DNA of 34,217 bases from Clostridium bornimense. Lineage in GTDB: Bacteria > Bacillota > Clostridia > Clostridiales > Clostridiaceae. A program made the position numbers and the translations under genes. How positions within the stretch are numbered: position 1 is the stretch's first letter; each line of letters begins with the position of its first letter. Where the stretch lies: positions 1 through 34,217 of the forward strand of contig NZ_JAHLOD010000035.1 in the NCBI RefSeq assembly GCF_018917145.1. The letters are read 5' to 3'. Shown here in pieces: positions 8,359-16,180 of this stretch. The notes beneath the pieces are model-generated. The model saw only the letters and a program-made list of their open reading frames with translations, did not search any database and was not told where the DNA came from.

Positions 8359-8423
8359 AATCTACATTGATAAGAAACTTATGTTAGAAGTTGTTTATCT
8401 TATTTCATTTAATTATGTAGATT
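8359..8423 (-). promoter_or_regulatory. Two-tier stem-loop with U-run in the leader of the first chemoreceptor
   Basis: An outer 9-bp perfect stem (8359-8367 with 8415-8423) encloses an inner 12-position stem (8369-8380 with 8388-8399, 10 matched). Read on the minus strand, the outer stem is followed directly by GTTTTTTAG. It therefore resembles a weak intrinsic terminator about 65 bases before the chemoreceptor start. It could be an attenuator, or simply a second terminator behind the upstream receptor gene. An AT dinucleotide run lies at about 8437-8452. Confidence 0.4.
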
Positions 8424-8531
8424 TTCAAATAAAACATATATATATATATATAAATTATCGGAAGAAAATAGAACATTAAACAGTAAAAAAAATCCAGTTA
8501 TAATAATTTTCTTTTAATAAATATTATTTAT

Positions 8532-8576
8532 AAAAAAGTGCACCACAAAAGAAATTCTTTTATGGTGCACTTTTTT
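8532..8576. terminator. Terminator of the second chemoreceptor gene
   Basis: A 22-position stem (8532-8553 with 8555-8576, one mismatched pair) has A-rich and T-rich flanks on both sides. It lies just after the stop codon of the minus-strand gene and could work in both directions. The core is GTGCACC with GGTGCAC. Confidence 0.85.
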
Positions 8577-8583
8577 ATATATT

Positions 8584-10605
8584 TTATAGTTTAAATTTAT
8601 TAATTAAGTTTAATAATTCTACTGCTATAGACTTATTATTATCGGCTTTATCTAATATAGATGAAGTTTGCATACTTACGTTAGTCATATTTTCAGCTAT
8701 TGTAGTTGCTGAATTAGATACACTAGATACAGAATTAGATAAACTACTCATGCTATTTGAAATTTGATTCATGGAACCAGAAATTTCATTAGATATATCA
8801 GAGAATTTATTTGCCATTTTCTTAACAGTAGTACCAGCATCTTTATAGGAAACTGTTACATTTATAAGATTATTATAATATTTTAATATATCATCTTCTA
8901 ATATAGATAATAATTCAGAAGATGCTAGAGATAATTCATTAACTGCAACTAATACGTCAGAAACATTCTTTTGAATATTAGTTACTTCAGAGGCAGACTG
9001 TTCAGCTAGATTTCTTACTTCATCAGCAACTACTGCAAATCCTTTTCCATGTTCTCCAGCTCTAGCGGCTTCAATTGATGCATTAATTGCAAGTAAATTA
9101 GTTTGATCTGATATAGCTAATATACTGTTAGAAATAGTTGATATATTTTCAACAACAGCAACTTTTTTTAGTGACTCTTTTAATTTTACGCTACATTCAT
9201 TATAGATTTTTTCAATATTATTTTTAGATTCAATAGTTTCATTATGAAGTATTTCAGCATCATTTTCTATTTTATCTGCTACAGATATACTATCATTAGC
9301 GATATTAACAGAGTTTTTAGTTATATCATTTACAGATTGAGACATAGAATTAACTTCTAAAACCTCAGCTGTTGATTCTTCCATATTTGCAGAAATTTGT
9401 TCTACTGCTGCTGTTACTTCTTCAAGAGACGAAGAAATTTCAATAAGCATAGAATCTATTTCTTCACTACTATTAAATATCATATCTCCACTAGTTTTAA
9501 CTTCTGACATAGTAGAACTTAAGGAGTCTACACTATTATTTAACTCTGTAATTACTTGCCCGAATTCATCATTAACTTTTACATCACCTCTATAGGATAA
9601 GTTGTATGATGATAATTCATTGGAGTAATTTATAACATTATCTAAGTTATTTTTTATAAATCTCTTAATAGATATTGATATCAATATACCAATAATAATA
9701 GCAATAGCAAATATAATTAATTGAGTAAGTCCTACAGTATTTATTTTTTCTAATAAATCAGATTTTGAAACTGTTAACGCAATTGACCAAGGTGTACCTT
9801 CAACAGGTGTATAAGCTACATATTTTTTATCACCACCTAATGTTATTGATGTAACATTAGTTTTTCTATTTTTCATATTTTCAAACAAATCTAAAGTTGC
9901 TTGATCTGCTATTTTTTTTCCCTTGGAGTTTTTTATTAAATTTTGTTGATTGTATACTTTGTTCATGTCTTTGTGAGCTACAAATTGTCCAGAATTATTA
10001 ATTAGAAAAGCATAACCACTTTCACCTAATTTTATATTTTGTACAATAGAATTTATGTAGTCTAAATTTATAGTACCACAAAGGTATCCAATTATTTTTT
10101 CTGAAGAATCATTTATAGGAACAACGATAGTAGATATATAAGTATCATCACTTTTATTTATATAAGGTTCAGTTATGAAAGTTGTTTTTTCCACTATGTT
10201 CTTAAAAAAGTCTTCTTTTGATTGATCAACTATTTTTCCTGTATCAGGATAATATCCATGGCCATCTGTGCTCATTACAAAGATATTTCTGAAATTCCAT
10301 TTTTTAGCTTGAGTTAATAAAAAGTCTTTTTGAATATCCCAGTTCATTGACGTTACTTCTGGTAATTTAGAAATATAGATTAATTGCTTTTTTCTTGTAT
10401 CAAATTCGCTAGAAAGAACATTTGCGCTTTCTTGTGAACGAACAGATATATTTTCCCTATTAGAATTAATTAAAATATTTCTTGATTGAACAAATGATAG
10501 TAAAGAAGAAAATATTGACACAAACAATATTAAGGATATAGTTTGTGCTAGTATTCTATTTCCTACATTTAAAAAAGGCTTTGTTATCTTTTTCGCATTA
10601 TTCAT
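8584..10605 (-). CDS. Methyl-accepting chemotaxis protein with dCache-type sensor (second copy)
   Basis: This 673-residue receptor has the same length and domain order as the neighbour at 6273-8294. TM1 is near residues 17-38, a Cache sensor follows ([18 protein letters not shown] motifs), and TM2 is near 296-316. HAMP and the signalling hairpin follow, with the same conserved tip and [16 protein letters not shown]. The signalling halves are nearly identical, while the sensor halves differ more, consistent with duplication followed by ligand divergence. GGGGGA about seven bases before the ATG on the minus strand supports the start. A sigma-D-like promoter lies 40-65 bases upstream, linking expression to the motility regulon. 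Confidence 0.93.
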   Translation of the reverse strand: MNNAKKITKPFLNVGNRILAQTISLILFVSIFSSLLSFVQSRNILINSNRENISVRSQESANVLSSEFDTRKKQLIYISKLPEVTSMNWDIQKDFLLTQAKKWNFRNIFVMSTDGHGYYPDTGKIVDQSKEDFFKNIVEKTTFITEPYINKSDDTYISTIVVPINDSSEKIIGYLCGTINLDYINSIVQNIKLGESGYAFLINNSGQFVAHKDMNKVYNQQNLIKNSKGKKIADQATLDLFENMKNRKTNVTSITLGGDKKYVAYTPVEGTPWSIALTVSKSDLLEKINTVGLTQLIIFAIAIIIGILISISIKRFIKNNLDNVINYSNELSSYNLSYRGDVKVNDEFGQVITELNNSVDSLSSTMSEVKTSGDMIFNSSEEIDSMLIEISSSLEEVTAAVEQISANMEESTAEVLEVNSMSQSVNDITKNSVNIANDSISVADKIENDAEILHNETIESKNNIEKIYNECSVKLKESLKKVAVVENISTISNSILAISDQTNLLAINASIEAARAGEHGKGFAVVADEVRNLAEQSASEVTNIQKNVSDVLVAVNELSLASSELLSILEDDILKYYNNLINVTVSYKDAGTTVKKMANKFSDISNEISGSMNQISNSMSSLSNSVSSVSNSATTIAENMTNVSMQTSSILDKADNNKSIAVELLNLINKFKL

Positions 10606-10643
10606 ACATATTCCCCCATGATTAAAAAGTTGTTCATTTAAAA

Positions 10644-10670
10644 TAATCGAAAGAAATAATACAAACTTTA
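10644..10670 (-). promoter_or_regulatory. Sigma-D (flagellar) type promoter for the second chemoreceptor
   Basis: On the minus strand, TAAA (10670-10667) is followed after exactly 15 bases by TTCGATTA (10651-10644). The Bacillus subtilis sigma-D consensus is TAAA-N15-GCCGATAT. The -35, the spacer and the CGAT core all match. The genes it would control, chemoreceptors, are classical sigma-D targets. Confidence 0.55.
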
Positions 10671-10783
10671 TTATTTTAGAAATAAAAGTAAAAAAAATAC
10701 ATTGTCATAGATGTATTTTAAATTGTTTAATATTTATAACACGTATATAATAAACAGTGAAGATATATATAAGGAAGTGCTTT

Positions 10784-11857
10784 ATGGAAGAAAACAATAT
10801 AGATATTAAAATTGTAAATAGGCCTGTATTAGAATTTGCAAATACTTTTCATATCTATTGTAATTTAGATGATACAATAGATAAGTTTAATTGCGTACAG
10901 TTTAATATGGACAAAGATGTATCTTATATTTTAAATCGGATCAATGAAGATTTATCTCTTTTTGTTAAGAATGAGATAAAGAGTCTTGCAGAATTAAATG
11001 TAATAAATTTTATAGCTATAGCTTACATATCTGATTATAGTGAAATTAATACTGTTGATGAGTTTTTTAATGTATTTGATAGAGAGCCACTAGAAAAGTG
11101 CTTTGACTACATGGGAGGAGCATTTTTATTAAACTTTTTTCCAGATCTTAATGAAGAATGGGGGAAAGTTAAAAATTCTATTTCAAAGATGAAAGAGTAT
11201 ATAGAGGCAATAGATGAAATAAATATAGTGCTTAAGGAAAAAATATTGTCTTTATATAAATATCCTGAAGAAACGAAAATGAGGGTAAGATATGTTTTAG
11301 AACAATTTTATATTAGAGGATATAAACAATTTGAAGATATGGTTGTAAAAAAATGTGACGAGGAAAGTGCAAGATACAGAAAGTTATTGGAAAGTGATTT
11401 AGATAATTTTATTGAAATTAATATTACAGGAATGGACAGAAAAGCATTATTTCATAGAAAAGTTAATGTTCATGTATCATATGTTCAGCAACTAGGATAT
11501 AATCTATTGTTTAATATTGATAAAAATGTTTTAGATGGATGTATATCTATAGGATGCAGAAATATAGAATATTTCAATAATAAAAATCTTATGGAGGATT
11601 TTGATAAGTTTTTAAAAACTATTGCAGATCCTACTAGATTTAAAATATTAACACTAATTGCGAAGAAAGGTTGGTATGCTCAGGCATTAGCAAAAGAAAT
11701 AGGGGTAACACCTGCTACAGTACATCATCACATGGAAAATCTTACAGTGTTAGGTATCGCTAATGCTGAGAAAGATGATAATAAGGTATTATATAGATTA
11801 AACACACATATAGTAGAGGAGTATTTAAACATATTACAAAATAAGATATTTAATTAA
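10784..11857 (+). CDS. ArsR-type winged-helix transcriptional regulator with large N-terminal domain
   Basis: This 357-residue protein carries a C-terminal ArsR-type winged helix, about residues 270-350. The segment contains IADPTRFKILTLIA, ALAKEIGVTPATVHHHMENL and a wing with DDNKVLYRLN. The first ~260 residues are a large domain I cannot name. No CxC metal site of classical ArsR sensors is visible in the DNA-binding helix, so it may sense something other than arsenic. The reading frame is open back to a GTG at 10757, but AAGGAAGTG (10771-10779) sits at the right distance for the ATG at 10784, so I use that start. The antiporter gene begins 16 bases after the stop, so the regulator probably controls or responds to ion transport. 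Confidence 0.8.
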   Translation: MEENNIDIKIVNRPVLEFANTFHIYCNLDDTIDKFNCVQFNMDKDVSYILNRINEDLSLFVKNEIKSLAELNVINFIAIAYISDYSEINTVDEFFNVFDREPLEKCFDYMGGAFLLNFFPDLNEEWGKVKNSISKMKEYIEAIDEINIVLKEKILSLYKYPEETKMRVRYVLEQFYIRGYKQFEDMVVKKCDEESARYRKLLESDLDNFIEINITGMDRKALFHRKVNVHVSYVQQLGYNLLFNIDKNVLDGCISIGCRNIEYFNNKNLMEDFDKFLKTIADPTRFKILTLIAKKGWYAQALAKEIGVTPATVHHHMENLTVLGIANAEKDDNKVLYRLNTHIVEEYLNILQNKIFN

Positions 11858-11873
11858 CAAAGGAGAAAATATA

Positions 11874-12827
11874 ATGAGTTATATTATTTTAATAATAGGA
11901 TTTGTTTTACTTATAAAAGGAGCAGATTATTTTGTTGATGGATCATCAGCAATTGCTAAAAAAGTAGGAATACCACCGGTAATAGTAGGGCTTACCCTTG
12001 TATCATTGGGAACAAGTGCTCCAGAATTAGCAGTTAGTGTAATATCATCGATTCAAGGAAATAATGGTATAACATTAGGAAATGTAATAGGATCTAATTT
12101 ATTTAATAGTTTAGTAGTTTTAGGGGTATCTGCAATGATAGTACCGCTAGTAATTAAGAAAAAAGATACGAAAAGAGATTTTTCAGTAAATATTTTTTCA
12201 ACTATATTAGTAGTTGTTTTAACATTAGTTGGTTTTTTATTAGGTGGAAAGGTAATCTCAAGGCTTGATGGAATAATCCTACTTATTTGCACCTTAATAT
12301 ATATGGTTATATTAATATTTCAAAGTAAAGGGAATAATAGTGAAGAGATAAGTGAAATAGAAGATATAAAATTATCTACAAAGATTATTTTATCTATTAT
12401 AGGGGTGGCTGGTATTACAATAGGAGGTCAACTAGTTGTAAATTCTTCAAAGGAAATAGCTACGACTTTTGGCATCAGTGATAAACTTATAGGACTAACT
12501 ATTGTAGCTATAGGGACTTCTCTGCCAGAATTAGTTACATCTGTAGTAGCTATATTAAAAGGAGAAGATGATATAGCTCTTGGAAATATACTTGGTTCTA
12601 ATACATTTAACTTATTATTAATTTTAGGAACAGCATCTGCAATTAATCCTATTAAAGTATCTACATCTTTATTTATAGATTTAGCTGTATTATTAGTTGT
12701 CACACTATTTATTGGAGCTTTAGTGTTTATTAATAAGAAAGAAGAAAAAACTATAAGTAGAAAAGAAGGATTCTTACTTATTATGGTGTATATAGTATAT
12801 ACAGTATATGTTATTATGAGAAATTAA
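11874..12827 (+). CDS. Calcium/sodium antiporter, CaCA family (YrbG type)
   Basis: This 317-residue membrane protein has about ten hydrophobic segments. It shows the two inverted alpha repeats that form the ion site of CaCA exchangers. The first is GLTLVSLGTSAPELAVS with GNVIGSNLFN, about residues 39-80. The second is GLTIVAIGTSLPELVTS with GNILGSNTFN, about 206-250. The essential acidic residues in both SAPE and SLPE motifs are present. Such proteins exchange Na+ or H+ for Ca2+ or another cation across the cytoplasmic membrane. The ribosome binding site is AAAGGAG. The gene follows an ArsR-type regulator by 16 bases and precedes a DUF6483-like gene by 21 bases, so a three-gene operon is likely. 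Confidence 0.92.
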   Translation: MSYIILIIGFVLLIKGADYFVDGSSAIAKKVGIPPVIVGLTLVSLGTSAPELAVSVISSIQGNNGITLGNVIGSNLFNSLVVLGVSAMIVPLVIKKKDTKRDFSVNIFSTILVVVLTLVGFLLGGKVISRLDGIILLICTLIYMVILIFQSKGNNSEEISEIEDIKLSTKIILSIIGVAGITIGGQLVVNSSKEIATTFGISDKLIGLTIVAIGTSLPELVTSVVAILKGEDDIALGNILGSNTFNLLLILGTASAINPIKVSTSLFIDLAVLLVVTLFIGALVFINKKEEKTISRKEGFLLIMVYIVYTVYVIMRN

Positions 12828-12848
12828 TATATGAAATAAGGTGAAAGT

Positions 12849-13508
12849 ATGATTAAAAATGATTATTTAGAGAAATTGATAGAGCAAGTAAGTGATGTTA
12901 TTAGAACAGTAACAGGATTAAAAGGTAAAACAGCTTTTAAAGATGCCCATGAATCCATTAAAGAAGCATTAAAGCAGTTTTTTGGACTTAATCCTAAATC
13001 TATCGAAACGCTACAACCTAAAAGTCTAATAGATATAGTAACAGGAGCAGATAAAAATAATAATGAAAAAGCTTTACTTTTAGGTGAGCTTATAAAAGAA
13101 CAAGGGGATTTATATAAAGAAGAGGGAAATGAAAAAGAAGCTTTAAGTACGTATATTAAATCTATTACTATTTTATCAGAAGTAATGATAGAAGATGATA
13201 CAGTAAGAGAAGAAAGATATATGCATAAGTTGGATGAAATTGAAGAAATTCTTTCTAATTATCATTTACCAATGGATACTACATTATTATTAATAAAGTA
13301 TTATGAAGCTATTGGTGCTTTTGATAAAAGTGAAGATCTTTTATATGATATTTTAGAAGACTCAAATTATAATAAGAATGTTGTTTCTATAGGATTAGAT
13401 TTTTACAACAGACTTTTAAAATTGGATGATGAAATTTTGGAAAATGGTAATTTACCAAGAAATGAAGTAGAAGATGGCTTGGAAGGGTTACTTGAATCTG
13501 TAAAATAG
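12849..13508 (+). CDS. DUF6483-like protein of unknown function
   Basis: This 219-residue soluble, acidic and mostly helical protein opens with NDYLEKLIEQVSDVIRTVTG. That resembles the opening of DUF6483 proteins (a NDYL/xDYLMRLI start), a family of unknown function found in clostridia and related Firmicutes. The middle looks like tetratricopeptide-type helix pairs (ALLLGELIKEQGDLYKEEGN, then ALSTYIKSITILSE), so a protein-binding scaffold is plausible. No catalytic motif is visible. AAGGTGAAAG precedes the ATG. The gene is close behind the antiporter and probably in the same transcript. The family assignment is from memory of the N-terminal pattern. Confidence 0.65.
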   Translation: MIKNDYLEKLIEQVSDVIRTVTGLKGKTAFKDAHESIKEALKQFFGLNPKSIETLQPKSLIDIVTGADKNNNEKALLLGELIKEQGDLYKEEGNEKEALSTYIKSITILSEVMIEDDTVREERYMHKLDEIEEILSNYHLPMDTTLLLIKYYEAIGAFDKSEDLLYDILEDSNYNKNVVSIGLDFYNRLLKLDDEILENGNLPRNEVEDGLEGLLESVK

Positions 13509-13573
13509 AGAATAAAATCCTTATGATAGTTAAATAATATCTATATTATTTAGATATTACTGGAGGGATAAGA

Positions 13574-14215
13574 ATGAGGATTCCAAGGCATATAGGGGTT
13601 ATTCCAGATGGCAATAGAAGATGGGCTAAAAGTCAAGGTATGACTAAAGATAAAGGATATAGCTATGGAATAGATCCTGGATATAAGTTATTTAAGTTAT
13701 GCGAAAAAGAAGGTGTAGAGGAAGTCACTTTTTATGGATTTACTACTGACAATACAAAGAGACCAGAAGATCAAAAAAAAGCATTTATAGATGCATGTAT
13801 TAAATCTGTTAATGTAATAGCGAAAGAAAATGCTGAAATATTAGTAGTAGGAAATACCACATCAGAATTGTTCCCAAGGGAATTAACTAAGTATACTAAA
13901 AGAGTGAGATGTGGTAAAGGTGGCATAAAAGTTAATTTCTTAATCAACTATAGTTGGAAAAAAGATTTAGAATCATTAAGTTGTGGTGATGGAACGGAAA
14001 AGTCATTAAATAGAGATATTATAAGTAATGATATATCTAGAATCGATATGATAATTATATGGGGTGGTAGAAGACGCCTTAGTGGATTTTTGCCGATACA
14101 ATCAGTGTATTCAGATTTTTATGTTATAGATGAATACTGGCCAGACTTTCAAGAAAAGCAATTTTATGATGCATTAGATTGGTACCAAACCCAAGACATT
14201 ACCCTAGGTGGATGA
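13574..14215 (+). CDS. Divergent cis-prenyltransferase (undecaprenyl diphosphate synthase family)
   Basis: This 213-residue protein belongs to the UppS family, which condenses isopentenyl diphosphate into Z-polyprenyl chains. It is shorter than standard UppS, which is about 240-255 residues. The catalytic Asp is present in PDGNRRWAK (Asp12). FYGFTTDNTKRP replaces the usual AFSxENWxRP. The C-terminal IPP-binding block reads IIIWGGRRRLSGFLPIQS, where typical enzymes have IRTGGE-RISNFLLWQ. By alignment with Escherichia coli UppS, the Arg194 position is Ile and the following Glu is Arg, while Arg200 and Ser202 equivalents are kept. The enzyme may have altered substrate use or weak activity, so the essential uppS is probably elsewhere. 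GGAGGG before the ATG supports the start. Confidence 0.8.
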   Translation: MRIPRHIGVIPDGNRRWAKSQGMTKDKGYSYGIDPGYKLFKLCEKEGVEEVTFYGFTTDNTKRPEDQKKAFIDACIKSVNVIAKENAEILVVGNTTSELFPRELTKYTKRVRCGKGGIKVNFLINYSWKKDLESLSCGDGTEKSLNRDIISNDISRIDMIIIWGGRRRLSGFLPIQSVYSDFYVIDEYWPDFQEKQFYDALDWYQTQDITLGG

Positions 14216-14225
14216 ATAAAAAATG

Positions 14226-14277
14226 GAGGTGTCGCATTAACAAATGAAAAGTTGTTAGCGCGATACCTCTTTTTATT
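14226..14277 (+). terminator. Repeated terminator hairpin, copy 1
   Basis: Positions 14226-14243 pair with 14252-14269, with 17 of 18 positions paired including two wobbles. The loop is ATGAAAAG and the tail is TTTTTATT. The core GTGTCGCATTAACAA recurs at 17531-17545 and, slightly changed, at 20163-20178. All three copies follow a stop codon within about 10 bases. Confidence 0.85.
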
Positions 14278-14315
14278 ATGGCACAAGGCACAGTTAAAAC
14301 TGTGCCTTGTGCCAT
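14278..14315. repeat. Perfect 18-bp palindrome
   Basis: Positions 14278-14295 (ATGGCACAAGGCACAGTT) are the exact reverse complement of 14298-14315, with a two-base loop. It follows directly on the terminator. The word GGCACAAG is shared with other intergenic gaps of the window. There is no U-run after it, so it is not a standard terminator. The rest of this gap, to 14414, holds only degenerate fragments of the same words. Confidence 0.75.
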
Positions 14316-14414
14316 CGTACTTGTGTCCTGACAATTCTATTTTACTGAAAAAGCTGCCGCACTCTGATTTCTAACTCTTTTGTGCCACAGCCCCATCCAT
14401 AAATGTGAAATGTT

Positions 14415-15317
14415 TTAGATTAATATTCCAAATTCATATCCTTCAGATCTTAAAAAATCGATTATTTCTGGTAATGCTTCTACTGTTGACTCTTTTCCAT
14501 AAGTATCATGCATTAACACAACTAATCTATCTTGATTTTTATATGTATCATGAAATCTTTCCATTAGTTGATCTTTAGTAGCGTTTTTGATTTCTGCATC
14601 ACCAGTTAATGAGTTCCAATCTATATATTTCATATTATGATCTACAAAAAATTGTTCAGAAGCATTCATTCCGTTCCAAGACATATGTCCGCCAGGAAAT
14701 CTAACTACATTACATTGAAAATTATCTCCCAATACTGATTTCATTACATTTTCAGAGTGAGTGAAGTCTTCTAATATATTATCGGTATTAACTTGCTTAT
14801 TAGGATATAAGTAGCTATAGTTGTGGGAATAACTATGATTTCCTATAGCATGTCCCCTTTCGTAAGTTTCTTTAAATATAGCTTTACTTTCTTCAGATTT
14901 TTCAATTTCACTGCCTAAAACAAAAAATGTAGCTTTAACATTTTTCTCATCTAGTATATCTAAAACTTTTGGTGTATTTGTAGTAGAAGGGCCATCATCG
15001 AATGTCAAAAATGCTACTTTTTTACCATCTACATTATAAATATAATTTGCCAAAACATTTTCTATATCTCTTGTCTCATATCCATATTTATCAGATATTT
15101 CTTTTCGTTTTTCTTCTATAGTTTTTTCAGGAGTTTTTATAATAGTGTTTGTTGTTGGCTTTGGTCCCTCAGATAATAATGAATTATTATGTTTTGGGGC
15201 GTTGTTTTTTTCTGGAAATTTATTTGAAATATTAATTAATATACAATTGAATACTATAAAAATTAATATTAATGATACTATATTAAATATGGTTGGTTTA
15301 ATTTTAATTTTGTTCAT
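14415..15317 (-). CDS. Membrane-anchored NodB-type polysaccharide deacetylase
   Basis: This 300-residue protein has an N-terminal membrane segment (about residues 10-30), a linker to about 90, and an extracytoplasmic NodB domain. Motif 1 is TFDDGPS with the catalytic and metal Asp near 105-111. Motif 2 is HSYSHNYSY near 160-168 with metal His residues, motif 3 is RFPGGHMSW, and the C-terminal motif VLMHDTYG supplies the catalytic His. Such enzymes remove N-acetyl groups from peptidoglycan or other cell-surface polysaccharides, often giving lysozyme resistance. The open frame allows an ATG nine bases earlier, at 15326. However, the AGGGG site is directly next to that codon and correctly spaced for the ATG at 15317, which I chose. 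The gene stands alone on the minus strand. Confidence 0.88.
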   Translation of the reverse strand: MNKIKIKPTIFNIVSLILIFIVFNCILINISNKFPEKNNAPKHNNSLLSEGPKPTTNTIIKTPEKTIEEKRKEISDKYGYETRDIENVLANYIYNVDGKKVAFLTFDDGPSTTNTPKVLDILDEKNVKATFFVLGSEIEKSEESKAIFKETYERGHAIGNHSYSHNYSYLYPNKQVNTDNILEDFTHSENVMKSVLGDNFQCNVVRFPGGHMSWNGMNASEQFFVDHNMKYIDWNSLTGDAEIKNATKDQLMERFHDTYKNQDRLVVLMHDTYGKESTVEALPEIIDFLRSEGYEFGILI

Positions 15318-15722
15318 AAGATGCATCCCCTATACTATTTTTCATGAAATTAAAATACAGTTATATTAAAAACAAATATTTACAATATATTATACCACAG
15401 ACATATTAAAAAAGATAAAAAATTCGATAAATTTTTCATGCAATAAGTTACATGAATTTCATTAAACAGAATATTATTAGTATAAAAATTTATATGATTT
15501 AATATACTATGGTGAAGCTTAATTTTGATATAAGTATATCATTTTAATGTTAATCTAGTGTTTATTATAATGCCAATTGTATAAGTAAGAATTAGAAAGA
15601 TGCCAAAAGTTTCATTATACTGAAGAATTATATTGTATATCAATTAAATAGAGAACATCCCAAATAAAAATAGCTATAAATATATAAAAAAAACATATTC
15701 TATAACTGAGGAAGGTGATTTT
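15318..15722. other. 405-bp AT-rich gap between divergent genes
   Basis: It must hold the promoters of the deacetylase (minus) and the small gene pair (plus). The only symmetric sequence I noticed is a short palindrome, TGATATAAGTATATCA, at about 15525-15540. CATATTCTA at 15694-15702 resembles a sporulation sigma-K -10 box but lacks a matching -35. I see no ORF with a ribosome binding site and no RNA gene. Confidence 0.5.
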
Positions 15723-15857
15723 ATGGGAAATAAGATGGTAAAACATAAAACTAAGACTCATAAGCATGTAAATCATGATCCAAGGGTAGAAAGTGCAAAA
15801 GCTGTTTTTGGAGAACCAAAAGCTAAAACATATGATCCAACAGATTTCAAGATTTAG
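15723..15857 (+). CDS. Small basic protein, 44 residues (CPC_1213-like)
   Basis: The ORF encodes a Lys- and His-rich N-terminus (MVKHKTKTHKHV), then NHDPRVESAKAVFGEP and a C-terminal YDPTDF. GAGGAAGGTG, well spaced before the ATG, shows it is a real gene although very short. The HDP-x-x-ESA-x-AVFG pattern recalls the small CPC_1213 family annotated in Clostridium genomes, whose function is unknown. That match is from memory and should be searched. The next small gene starts 12 bases after the stop, so they are co-translated. Confidence 0.65.
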   Translation: MGNKMVKHKTKTHKHVNHDPRVESAKAVFGEPKAKTYDPTDFKI

Positions 15858-15869
15858 TGAGGTTAGAAT

Positions 15870-15998
15870 ATGGATAATAATAAGAGTAGACTAAAAGATA
15901 GACCGAAATCTAAAGCAGAAGGTAGAAAGATGAATCCAAGGGGGAATTCAAATTTAGGAATATGTCATAGAGAAAAAATAGAATCTAACTCATATTAA
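15870..15998 (+). CDS. Small basic protein, 42 residues
   Basis: The protein starts MDNNKSRLKDRPKSKAEG and contains RKMNPRGNSNLGICHREKIE. It is hydrophilic and basic, with one Cys and no membrane segment. GTGAGG overlapping the preceding stop codon acts as its ribosome binding site, giving a two-gene unit with the 44-residue gene. I do not recognise a family. Small hydrophilic pairs like this are often sporulation or nucleic-acid-associated proteins in clostridia, but nothing here proves it. Confidence 0.55.
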   Translation: MDNNKSRLKDRPKSKAEGRKMNPRGNSNLGICHREKIESNSY

Positions 15999-16016
15999 TC
16001 AAGATAATATAATAAT

Positions 16017-16061
16017 AGGAATGTTGCATAAAAGATAAATGTGTGCTTCATTCCTTTTTTT
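16017..16061 (+). terminator. Terminator of the small gene pair
   Basis: AGGAATG (16017-16023) pairs with CATTCCT (16049-16055). An imperfect inner stem lies between the arms, and the tail is TTTTTTT. It begins 19 bases after the second small gene. Confidence 0.7.
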
Positions 16062-16073
16062 ACCGCGGAAAAA

Positions 16074-16151
16074 TTGAAAAATCTTATTGAATTTTAGTAT
16101 AATAATAAATTCATAATTGAAATTTGTCATATCTCATATATAATTATATGA
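16074..16151 (+). promoter_or_regulatory. Promoter and possible operator of the MATE pump gene
   Basis: TTGAAA (16074-16079) and TATAAT (16098-16103) are 18 bases apart. Downstream lies an inverted repeat, TCATATA-TAAT-TATATGA (16134-16151), between promoter and ribosome binding site. It has the size of a MarR- or TetR-type operator, which would fit an inducible efflux pump. No local regulator gene is adjacent. Confidence 0.5.
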
Positions 16152-16180
16152 TGCGCAAAATGTTAACAAAGGAGAAATAA

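Noticed and set aside
8437-8452. AT dinucleotide run as a meaningful repeat
   Set aside because: Short AT runs are expected in DNA of this composition; no further structure depends on it.
15676-15702. Sporulation sigma-E/sigma-K promoter before the small gene pair
   Set aside because: CATATTCTA fits a -10, but the -35 and spacing are poor and the start would fall on the ribosome binding site.
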